Part shown: in pieces, positions 10,070-18,021 of the stretch
How positions within the stretch are numbered: the stretch's first letter is position 1
How the letters are laid out: the number at the start of each line of letters is the position of its first letter
Assembly (NCBI RefSeq): GCF_012927355.1
Contig: NZ_JABBGK010000001.1
Location: 1,544,649-1,608,648 of the forward strand
Direction of reading: 5' to 3'
Length of the DNA: 64,000 nucleotides
Source: Rhizobium terricola
Lineage (GTDB): Bacteria; Pseudomonadota; Alphaproteobacteria; Rhizobiales; Rhizobiaceae
Program-made: the position numbers and the translations under genes
The notes under the pieces: generated by a model
Database searches by the model: none
What the model was told of the DNA's origin: nothing
The model's input: only the letters and a program-made list of their open reading frames with translations

Positions 10070-10723
10070 TCAACGCTTGCTGAAGGCCTTCAGGAAGGTG
10101 CGAACGGCATTACGCGCCAGCCCGTCCAGTTCGCTCTCCGGGATCGGAATACCGAGTTGCAGGTCTGAGCGCACGTCCGACATCACGAGCGCCATGAACT
10201 GGCGAGCGGCAAGCGACGGATCCTCTACATCGAGATAGCCGCCATGGGCAAGCAAGGCGAAACGGGCGGCCATGGCAGGATGCTTGCGGCCCGGCCCGTA
10301 CTCGCGCCAAGTGGCAAAAAGCTCCGGATGGCGCGTACCTTCGAGCGAGAGCAGCCGCAGCAGCCAACGCCCGCTCGGTTCGCAGACCGCAACCCGCAAA
10401 AGGCGGACGGCAAAGGCGACGAGATCTACTTCCAGATCCTTCGGCGCGTCCGGAAACGTCTCGAGCACGGCGAAGAAGGCCGCGCTCGAGCGTTGCGTGA
10501 CATCGGCCACGACCGCCTTGAAGACTTTCTCCTTGTCGCCGATCTGGTTGTAGACCGTCTGGCGCGACACCTCGGCACGCGCTGCGATCGCGTCGATGCT
10601 CGCGCCCGAATAGCCGCTCTCGGAAAAAATCGCGGCGGCGGCGTCGATGATGGCGTCGCGCTTGGTGCGGGCGCCGGATGAGGCCGCGGACGCGGGAATC
10701 GGTATCTGCGTGGTGTGATCCAT
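10070..10723 (-). CDS. TetR/AcrR family transcriptional regulator
   Basis: 217 residues. Residues 18-65 form the TetR helix-turn-helix domain (KRDAIIDAAAAIFSESGY ... SRQTVYNQIGDKEKVF). The rest is an all-helical ligand-binding and dimer domain of the AcrR C-terminal type. It is divergent from a Bcr/CflA-type efflux gene, and the gap between them holds a perfect 8+8 palindrome over a promoter. The simplest reading is a repressor of the pump and possibly of itself. The ligand is unknown. Confidence 0.9.
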   Translation of the reverse strand: MDHTTQIPIPASAASSGARTKRDAIIDAAAAIFSESGYSGASIDAIAARAEVSRQTVYNQIGDKEKVFKAVVADVTQRSSAAFFAVLETFPDAPKDLEVDLVAFAVRLLRVAVCEPSGRWLLRLLSLEGTRHPELFATWREYGPGRKHPAMAARFALLAHGGYLDVEDPSLAARQFMALVMSDVRSDLQLGIPIPESELDGLARNAVRTFLKAFSKR

Positions 10724-10741
10724 GGCTCACCATAGAGGGGC

Positions 10742-10770
10742 TTGACTAATTGGACAATCGTGTCCAATAT
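10742..10770 (+). promoter_or_regulatory. Efflux-gene promoter with TetR operator palindrome
   Basis: TTGACT (-35, 10742-10747) and CAATAT (-10, 10765-10770) are 17 bases apart. The spacer holds a perfect inverted repeat, ATTGGACA (10749-10756), ATCG, TGTCCAAT (10761-10768), which also covers part of the -10. A dimer bound here would block RNA polymerase. The palindrome is 26 bases from the divergent TetR start, so it could control both genes. Confidence 0.75.
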
Positions 10771-10888
10771 TTTTGACATTACATTCACATCATGGGTTCG
10801 GCCCCGCCGTGCCCGGTTAGCAAGCCCTTTCCTTTTCGGTTCACCTCCCCCCGCAGCATCGTTTTGCGGTGACGCAAAGGTTTTCTTC

Positions 10889-12112
10889 ATGCAACAGAAT
10901 TCCAGGGCCTCCCTGCCCATCGTCCTCGGCCTGATGACCGCTATTGGTCTTTTCGCCATCGATATGTATCTGCCGTCCCTGCCGGAAATCGGCGCGGGGC
11001 TCAACGCCGACAGCGGCGCCGTTCAGGCGAGCCTCGTCTCCTTCTTCGTCGCCATGGCGCTGTCGCAACTGGTCTACGGCCCAGTGTCCGACATGATCGG
11101 CCGCAAGAAGCCACTTTATTTCGGTCTCACGCTTTTTGCGGTCGGTGGCATAGGCTGCGCGCTCTCGCCGTCGATCGAGTGGCTGATCGGCTTCCGTGCC
11201 CTGCAGGGCGTCGGCGCCTGCGCCGGCACCGTGCTATGCCGGGCGATCGTGCGTGACCTCTTTACCGGTGTCGCAGCCGCGCAGCTGATGTCGCGGCTGA
11301 TGCTGGTCTTCAGCGTCTCCCCGATCCTTGCACCGCTCGCCGGCAGCATGGTGACGACGGTCGGCAGCTGGCGCGCCATCTTCGGCGTGATGGTCGTCGC
11401 TGCCGCTCTCGGCGTGGTTCTCGCCGCGCTGCTGCTGCCGGAAACCCGCACCGCCGAGGCCCGCAGCCAGAGCAGCCTCGTCGGCGCGCTGAAATCCTAC
11501 CGGACACTGCTGCGCGATCCCTACTATCTCGGCCTCGTGCTCATCGCGTCTTTCGGCATGTCGAGCTACATGATCTACGTGGCGAACTCTTCCTTCGTGC
11601 TGATCGAGCATTATGGCCTCACGCCCGGGTTCTACAGCGTCGTGTTCTCGCTCAACGCGATCTCCTTCATCGGCGCATCGCAGATGAACGGGCGCCTGTC
11701 ACGACGCTTTGGCCTTAGAAGGCTGATCCGCTTCGCCGTCGGCGGGTTCGCGCTCGCCGCGACCGCGCTGTTCGTCCTCTTCGAACTCGGCCTCGGCAGC
11801 CTGCCGTTGATGTCGGCACTCCTCTTCGTGTCCTACGGTTTCCTTGGCATGGTCATCCCGACCTCTGCGGTTCTGGCACTCGAGGGACACGGCCGGATCG
11901 CGGGGACGGCCTCGGCCCTCATGGGCACGCTGCAGTTCGTCACCGCCTCGAGCGTGATCGGCATTGCCAGCCTGTTTTTCGACGGGACGGCGTTACCGAT
12001 GATCGGCACTATCGCGGCCTGTGCGATCGCGGTGCTGTTCATCGCGATCATGACCCTGCGCCCCGAAACGACCGGCGCGTTTTCGACCGAACCCGCCGAC
12101 GAACGTGCATGA
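10889..12112 (+). CDS. Bcr/CflA family multidrug efflux MFS transporter
   Basis: Drug:proton antiporter of the 12-TM DHA1 group. The start is the ATG at 10889 (MQQNSRASLPIV), giving 407 residues; the upstream open frame runs through the promoter and operator. Family features are FAIDMYLPSLPEI in TM1 (typical of Bcr/CflA), the loop 2-3 motif GPVSDMIGRKKPL (motif A), and GVGACAGTVLCRAIVRD near residue 110. The substrate is unknown. It is controlled by the divergent TetR gene, judging from the shared operator. A bidirectional terminator follows. Confidence 0.92.
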   Translation: MQQNSRASLPIVLGLMTAIGLFAIDMYLPSLPEIGAGLNADSGAVQASLVSFFVAMALSQLVYGPVSDMIGRKKPLYFGLTLFAVGGIGCALSPSIEWLIGFRALQGVGACAGTVLCRAIVRDLFTGVAAAQLMSRLMLVFSVSPILAPLAGSMVTTVGSWRAIFGVMVVAAALGVVLAALLLPETRTAEARSQSSLVGALKSYRTLLRDPYYLGLVLIASFGMSSYMIYVANSSFVLIEHYGLTPGFYSVVFSLNAISFIGASQMNGRLSRRFGLRRLIRFAVGGFALAATALFVLFELGLGSLPLMSALLFVSYGFLGMVIPTSAVLALEGHGRIAGTASALMGTLQFVTASSVIGIASLFFDGTALPMIGTIAACAIAVLFIAIMTLRPETTGAFSTEPADERA

Positions 12113-12117
12113 ACGAA

Positions 12118-12145
12118 AAACGGCGGGACCCAAGTCCCGCCGTTT
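12118..12145. terminator. Bidirectional terminator between efflux gene and prfB
   Basis: A perfect 12-bp stem (AAACGGCGGGAC, 12118-12129, with GTCCCGCCGTTT, 12134-12145) with loop CCAA. Downstream on the plus strand is GTTTTC and on the minus strand AAA pairs give TTTTTCG, so it can serve the two convergent genes. Confidence 0.88.
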
Positions 12146-12176
12146 GTTTTCCTGACTGCACTCGATCGTCCGGAGA

Positions 12177-13305
12177 TCAGTCGAGGTCGGCGACCGCGTC
12201 GGCCTTGCCGCTGATCCGGTGCGCCAGGGCCGCTTCCATGAATTCGTTGAGGCCGCCGTTGAGGACGTTGTCCGGATCGGTGCTTTCCACGCCGGTCCGC
12301 AGGTCCTTGACCAGCTGGTAAGGCTGCAGAACGTAGGAACGGATCTGGTGACCCCAGCCGATGTCGGTCTTCGACGCCGCTTCGGCATTGGCCGCCTCTT
12401 CCCGCTTCTTCAGTTCGGCCTCGTACATGCGGGCACGCAGCATTTCCCAAGCCTTGGCGCGGTTCTTGTGCTGCGAGCGCTCCTGCTGGCAGGCAACGAC
12501 GATGCCGGTCGGGATGTGCGTGATACGCACCGCCGAGTCGGTCGTGTTGACGTGCTGGCCACCGGCGCCCGACGAGCGATAGGTATCGATACGGCAGTCG
12601 CCTTCGTTGATGTCGATCTGGATCGAGTCATCGACGACCGGATAGACCCAAACCGAGGAGAACGAGGTGTGGCGGCGCGCGTTCGAATCGTAGGGCGAGA
12701 TGCGGACCAGGCGATGGACGCCCGATTCGGTCTTCAGCCAGCCATAGGCATTGTGGCCCTTGACGTGGATCGTCGCGGACTTGATGCCGGCCTCTTCGCC
12801 GTCGTGCACTTCCATCACCTCGACCTTGAAGCCCTGCTTTTCCGCCCAGCGGATATACATGCGCAGAAGCATGTTGGCCCAGTCCTGGGACTCGGTGCCG
12901 CCGGCGCCGGAATGGACTTCGAGATAGGTGTCGTTGCCGTCGGCCTCGCCCGAGAGCATGGCCTCGACCTGCAGACGCCCGGATTCCGCCTTCAGCGCCT
13001 TCAGCGCATCCTCGGCTTCCTTGACGATCTGCTCATCGCCTTCGTCCTCGCCCATCTCGATCAGCTCGATGCTGTCCTTCATCTGCTGTTCGAGGCGCTT
13101 CACGCCGTTGATGCTTTCGTCCAGCTGCTGGCGCTCGCGCATCAGCTTCTGGGCTTCCTGGGCGTCATTCCAGAGGTTGGGATCCTCTGCCTTGTTGTTC
13201 AACCAGTCCAGTCGTCTTATCGCCTGGTCCCAGTCAAAGATGCCTCCTCAGCAGGCTTATGGCCTGCTTGATTTCGTCGACAACATTCTCGATTTCACTG
13301 CGCAT
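12177..13305 (-). CDS. prfB: Peptide chain release factor 2, with programmed +1 frameshift
   Basis: RF2 reads UGA and UAA stops and releases the peptide. The complete gene is two frames: 13305-13237 (23 codons, [16 protein letters not shown]...) and 13235-12177 (352 codons), joined by a +1 shift at CTT TGA C. The product is 375 residues. The GGQ loop is [16 protein letters not shown] and the UGA-recognition loop SPF is replaced here by [13 protein letters not shown], within RF2 variation. An open-frame search alone gives only a shortened product starting at 13202. It is in the same orientation as mrcA and the amidase gene upstream. Confidence 0.95.
13233..13248 (-). promoter_or_regulatory. 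prfB: RF2 autoregulatory frameshift site
   Basis: On the minus strand the order is AGGAGG (13248-13243), CAT, CTT (13239-13237), TGA (13236-13234), C. An internal SD three bases before the slippery CTT, followed by UGA C, matches the arrangement in E. coli prfB. When RF2 is scarce the ribosome slips +1 and makes full-length RF2; when it is plentiful translation stops at UGA. Confidence 0.93.
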
Positions 13306-13404
13306 TTCGCTCGCTTTCACCTTGGATGAAAAACTCGCCCGTCAATTAGTTGCGGCCGTCCCTTCTGTAAAGGGGCGGCCGCATGCTCAAACGGATCGAT
13401 AGGG

Positions 13405-15852
13405 TCAGAACAGGCCGCCGGCACCGGATGTCACGGCCTGGTTGGCCTGCGGCGATTCCCGAAGGATCTCTTCCGGCGCAGCATAGCCTTCCATACCGAT
13501 GACGGAGAAGGTGTCGGCGGGGCCGGTGCCAGGCTTGAAGGCTTCGGTGATCGTGTCGGGATCGCCTTCGGCGGCGTACATGCCGGTCTTGCGGTTGACG
13601 GGGATCAGGCTCATGCCCTCCGGCAGGTGGAACTTGCCGGGCGGCGTGCCGGCAACGGCCTCCTGCATGAACTCGTTGAAGATCGGCGCGGACATCGAGC
13701 CGCCGGTCGCGCCGCGGCCGAGCGGGGTCGGGTTGTCGTAGCCGATATAGAGGCCGGCGACGAGGTCGGGCGTGTAGCCGACGAACCAGGCATCCTTCTC
13801 GTCATTGGTCGTACCGGTCTTGCCGGCGACCGGGCGATCAAGCTTGATCTTGCCGGCAGCGGTACCGCGCAGGACCACGCCCTCCATCATCGAGGTGATC
13901 TGGTAGGCGGTCATCGGATCGAGAACCTGCTCGCGGTTGTCGACGACGGCGGGCTCCTCCTGACCTTCCCAGGCATTGGCGTTGCAGCCGTCGCAGGTAC
14001 GCTCCTCATGACGGAAAATGGTCTTGCCATAACGGTCCTGGATGCGGTCGATGAGAGTCGGCTTGATCTGCTTGCCGCCGTTCGCCAGAACCGCATAGGC
14101 AGAAACCATGCGCAACACCGTTGTTTCCCCTGAACCAAGCGACATCGACAGCACCGGATTCATCTTGTCATAGATGCCGAAGCGTTCGGCATATTCAGCC
14201 ACCAGGTTCATGCCCATGTCGTTGGCGAGGCGGACCGTCATCAGGTTACGCGACTTCTCGATACCGAGACGCAGTGTCGACGGGCCGGCCGAGCCGCCGC
14301 CATAGTTCTGCGGCCGCCAGACCTGACCGCCGGCGACGAACTCGATCGGGGCGTCCATGATAACCGATGCCGGTGTATAGCCGTTGTCGAGCGCTGCGGC
14401 ATAGACAAACGGCTTGAAGGACGAACCGGGCTGGCGCATGGCCTGCGTGGCGCGGTTGAACTCCGACTGTGCGTAAGAGAAACCGCCGACCATGGCGAGC
14501 ACGCGGCCGGTATGCGGGTCCATGGCCACCAGGCCACCCTGCACCTTCGGCGGCTGGCGCAGCTTGTAACCGCCCTCACCCTTCGGCTCGACATAGATGA
14601 CGTCGCCGGCAGTGAAAACGCCTTCCGGCGACTTTGCCGTCTTACGGTCGCCATTGGCCGAGCGGTAGGCCCAATCCATGTCGTCGGCCATGACGCGACC
14701 GGTCTCGCGCTCGGCGACCACCTTGCCGCCTGCCTCCGTGGCGGGCTGCAGACCGATATCGACACGCGACGAGGAGACCGCAAGCACGACGGCGAGCTTC
14801 CATTCCGGTACGTCGCTCAGGCCCTTGACCTTGGCGAGTTCGGCACCCCAGTCGCCCGAAACGGCGATGTTGGCGACCGGGCCGCGGTAGCCGCGACGCT
14901 GGTCATAGGTGACGAGACCGTCCTGCAGCGCCTTACGGGCGAAGATCTGCATCTTCGGGTCGAGCGAGGTACGAACGGAGAGCCCCCCCTCGTAGAGCGC
15001 CTTGTCACCGTATTTCTCGATGATCTGGCGACGCACTTCCTCGGAGAAGTAATCGGAAGCGAAGACGTTGGCCCCGGACCGACGACCGGTAACACCGAGC
15101 GGCTGCTTCTTGGCTTCTTCGCCGTCGGCCTTGGTGACGAAGCCGTTCTCGACCATCCGGTCGACAACCCAGTTGCGTCGTTCGACGGCCGCTTCCGTGT
15201 GCCGGAAGGGATGATAGTTCGACGGCCCCTTCGGCAGAGCCGCGAGATAGGCGGTCTCGGCGATTGTGAGCTCGGTCACCGATTTGTCGAAATAGGTGAG
15301 CGCAGCCCCGGCGATGCCGTAGGCATTCATGCCGAAGAAGATCTCGTTCAGATAGAGTTCGAGGATCTTGTCCTTCGAATAGGTCTGCTCGATGCGGAAC
15401 GACAGGATCGCTTCCTTGACCTTGCGGTCGATCGTCTGGTCAGCGGACAACAGGAAGTTCTTGGCGACCTGCTGCGTGATCGTCGAAGCCCCGACCGGGC
15501 GGCGGCCGGACCCGAAATTCTGCAGGTTGACGAGGATGGCGCGGCCGAGGCCGTAGATGTCGACCCCCGGGTGATTGTAGAAGTTCTTGTCTTCCGCCGA
15601 GAGGAATGCGGCCTTGACGCGATCGGGAATGGCCTGGATCGGCAGGAACAGGCGCCGTTCACGTGCATACTCGGTCATCAGCGCGCCGTTGCCGGCGTGA
15701 ATGCGCGTGGTGACGGGCGGCGCGTAGCTCGAGAGGACAGCGTAGTCCGGCAGATCTCTGGAGACCCCGTTCAGATAAACGGCGACGACGCCCGCGACGA
15801 TGAGGGCGAGGACGGACGCGAGTCCGAAGAGATAACCAATCAGTCTGATCAT
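13405..15852 (-). CDS. mrcA: Penicillin-binding protein 1A (bifunctional peptidoglycan synthase)
   Basis: Class A PBP that polymerises glycan strands and cross-links peptides at the inner membrane. The 815-residue product has an N-terminal TM helix (about 5-27) and a GT51 domain with the catalytic Glu in FLSAEDKNFYNHPGVD (about residue 88) and GASTITQQVAKN. A linker domain follows, then the transpeptidase with SxxK as SSFK, SxN as SRN, and KTG as GKTGTTND. It lies downstream of the amidase gene on the same strand, a natural cell-wall pairing, and upstream of prfB. Confidence 0.96.
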   Translation of the reverse strand: MIRLIGYLFGLASVLALIVAGVVAVYLNGVSRDLPDYAVLSSYAPPVTTRIHAGNGALMTEYARERRLFLPIQAIPDRVKAAFLSAEDKNFYNHPGVDIYGLGRAILVNLQNFGSGRRPVGASTITQQVAKNFLLSADQTIDRKVKEAILSFRIEQTYSKDKILELYLNEIFFGMNAYGIAGAALTYFDKSVTELTIAETAYLAALPKGPSNYHPFRHTEAAVERRNWVVDRMVENGFVTKADGEEAKKQPLGVTGRRSGANVFASDYFSEEVRRQIIEKYGDKALYEGGLSVRTSLDPKMQIFARKALQDGLVTYDQRRGYRGPVANIAVSGDWGAELAKVKGLSDVPEWKLAVVLAVSSSRVDIGLQPATEAGGKVVAERETGRVMADDMDWAYRSANGDRKTAKSPEGVFTAGDVIYVEPKGEGGYKLRQPPKVQGGLVAMDPHTGRVLAMVGGFSYAQSEFNRATQAMRQPGSSFKPFVYAAALDNGYTPASVIMDAPIEFVAGGQVWRPQNYGGGSAGPSTLRLGIEKSRNLMTVRLANDMGMNLVAEYAERFGIYDKMNPVLSMSLGSGETTVLRMVSAYAVLANGGKQIKPTLIDRIQDRYGKTIFRHEERTCDGCNANAWEGQEEPAVVDNREQVLDPMTAYQITSMMEGVVLRGTAAGKIKLDRPVAGKTGTTNDEKDAWFVGYTPDLVAGLYIGYDNPTPLGRGATGGSMSAPIFNEFMQEAVAGTPPGKFHLPEGMSLIPVNRKTGMYAAEGDPDTITEAFKPGTGPADTFSVIGMEGYAAPEEILRESPQANQAVTSGAGGLF

Positions 15853-16079
15853 GTTCGAGCTACCGGCAATGCTTTCGGTTCAGCGCGCAATGGGCGAACA
15901 TCGCACATAGCGAGGCGTTATGCACGTCATTGGCCCCTTGGCAAGACGCAAGCGGCCAGCAATCATTCCCGCAGGATTCGAAAGCAATCCGCCTCGTTCG
16001 GAGTAACGGCCCGATTGTGAGGAAAATAGGGCCACTGTCCTGTTATGCCCGCAACATTCAGCGAGGATCAATCGCGATT

Positions 16080-17339
16080 TCAGCCCCCGTTCGCCACCAG
16101 TGGCACGCGGTAACGCTTTATTGCAGCAACCAGCAGATCGGCGATCTTCGCCCGCCAGGCCGGATCGAGCAACAGCTTCTCGTCGTCCTTGTTGGACAGG
16201 AAGCCGATTTCGAGCAGGATCGACGGCACGTCATGGGCCTGCAGGACGCGGAAACCGGCGTAGCGATGGGGATTGTTGATCAAGGCCACCTGCCCCTCGA
16301 AGGACTTCACAACGGCATCGGCGAGCGAGATCGAGAAGGCCTGGGTCTCGCGCCGGGTCAGGTCGAGCAGGATGTCGGAGACTTCTGCCGGCTCGGTTGA
16401 CTGATTGACCCCGCCAACGGCATCGGAATGATTTTCGCGTTCGGCGAGATCGGCGGCCATCCGGTCCGAGGCCTTGTCCGAAATCGTGTAGACGGTGGCG
16501 CCGCGGATGTTGTTCTGCCCCAGCGTGTCGGCATGGAAGGAGATCAGCAGGTTCGCACCGCGCTGGCGGGCGATGGTGACGCGCTCGGAAAGGGAAAGAA
16601 ACTCGTCTCCCTCGCGGACCAGAAAGGCCTCGATGCCGGCCTCCGGCTTCAGGCGCTCCTTGAGTGCCTTGGCAAAGGCCAGCGTGATTTCCTTTTCCGC
16701 CGTTTTGGTGGCTGCACCAGCCGCGCCGGCATCGATACCGCCGTGCCCGGCATCGATGGCGATGACGAAAGCCCCCGGGCTTGCCTGCTCGGATCCACCG
16801 ACACGGTCGCCGCGGGTTGCCGCCGTCGTCTGCTCGCCGCCGTTCCAGGCCTGACTCGCCACAAGCTTTTCGAAATCCTGCGCCGTGACCATTTCCGCGT
16901 CGAGCACGAGGCGATAGCCCTTGCCGTCCTCGTTCGCCATCACCTCGCTGCCGACCAGCCGCGCCGGCCGTTCTGCCGTGAGCACGAGCCGAGCGGAATC
17001 GACGTCCATCGAGCCGTAGCGGATGTCGCGGAAAAGGCCCCTCGCCTGCAAATCGGCATCGGGAAAGGTGAAGACGGTCGATGGCAGGTCGACCACGATG
17101 CGATCGGGCTTGGCGATATAGCGCACTTCGATCTCGGGTTTGCGGTCGAATTCCATGACAATGCGCGTGCGGGCGCGATCGCCGACGATGCGCGCCGCAT
17201 ATGCCGCGATCGGATCGGAGGATGCGGCCTTCACGCCGCCCGGGAAAGCGAAGGCGGCAACCACCGGCAGCACGACGGCGACGATTCGCGCAAATGCACG
17301 CGTCTGGACTGCAAAGCGTCTCGGACGAGACCATTTCAT
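16080..17339 (-). CDS. amiC: N-acetylmuramoyl-L-alanine amidase (AmiC-type, AMIN + Amidase_3)
   Basis: Periplasmic zinc amidase that cuts the bond between MurNAc and the stem peptide, normally for daughter-cell separation. The start is the ATG at 17339 (MKWSRPRRF) with GGGGAAG upstream, giving 419 residues with a signal peptide ending near VKA. An AMIN domain (about 40-140) targets septal wall. Amidase_3 (about 190-415) shows IAIDAGHGGID (zinc His), a Glu in FLVREGDEF, SFHADT (second His) and LLEIGFLSN (catalytic Glu). The gene is divergent from rne and upstream of mrcA. Confidence 0.93.
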   Translation of the reverse strand: MKWSRPRRFAVQTRAFARIVAVVLPVVAAFAFPGGVKAASSDPIAAYAARIVGDRARTRIVMEFDRKPEIEVRYIAKPDRIVVDLPSTVFTFPDADLQARGLFRDIRYGSMDVDSARLVLTAERPARLVGSEVMANEDGKGYRLVLDAEMVTAQDFEKLVASQAWNGGEQTTAATRGDRVGGSEQASPGAFVIAIDAGHGGIDAGAAGAATKTAEKEITLAFAKALKERLKPEAGIEAFLVREGDEFLSLSERVTIARQRGANLLISFHADTLGQNNIRGATVYTISDKASDRMAADLAERENHSDAVGGVNQSTEPAEVSDILLDLTRRETQAFSISLADAVVKSFEGQVALINNPHRYAGFRVLQAHDVPSILLEIGFLSNKDDEKLLLDPAWRAKIADLLVAAIKRYRVPLVANGG

Positions 17340-18021
17340 ATGGATGCGCTTCCCCGTAACAGAATTTCTGCCATCGCCTCTTAGCGTGCCGATCCCATCA
17401 ATCTCGTATGAAATCAGTCCCCCCGAGCCAAAATCCACGGCAAATTTCCCGATCGAAGTGTATCAAAACGGCACAAGTGCCGAAAAAGACCGAGAATCGC
17501 GAATTGTCACCGAAACAGGCTAATCAATCGATATTATGGCATAATTTCGTTTCCCCTTGCTATTGTCACAGAGAAAACATACAAGGCACGGGAGGGTTAA
17601 AAGTGCCAACGGGATAGAATGACCGCCGCGGCTGCCAACCTCTTCAAGGACTTGGCGCCTAGCTTGTCGGACACTCATCCGCCGTCTCCGTATTTTTATC
17701 CTGAAACTTGTTTAACACGCCGGCCCGGCCGGCAAACGTAACTGGTGGATGTCCACCACATGCTCTGACGAGCACTCATCGGGTCCCAAGGGGCCTATGT
17801 CATTGTCGTTTTCGTTCGGTCTTTGATGTCGTTGCAGTTGGTATTGAACACTCTTGGCGGGTCGGGCTCTTCGAGGATCCCGACGGCCGTTCAATTGCTG
17901 CCAGCGCACCCCGCCGGGCGAGAACATCTATATCCGGCGCCCAGCCCCTCAAGCCTCACCCGCACCAAAGTACAGCGAGCGAGTGGACAGCTTCCAGGCG
18001 GCGCCGAGGAGCACATCTTAA
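17340..18021 (+). promoter_or_regulatory. Divergent amidase/rne region with long structured rne leader
   Basis: No credible gene in 682 bases. A hairpin with TGGTGG (17743-17748), ATGT, CCACCA (17753-17758), a GGCCCGGCC palindrome near 17722 and further GC-rich repeats lie within 300 bases of the rne start. The RBS is GAGGAG at 18006-18011. RNase E controls its own mRNA through the 5' leader in enterobacteria; a similar role here is an inference. I could not place the transcription start with confidence. Confidence 0.5.
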
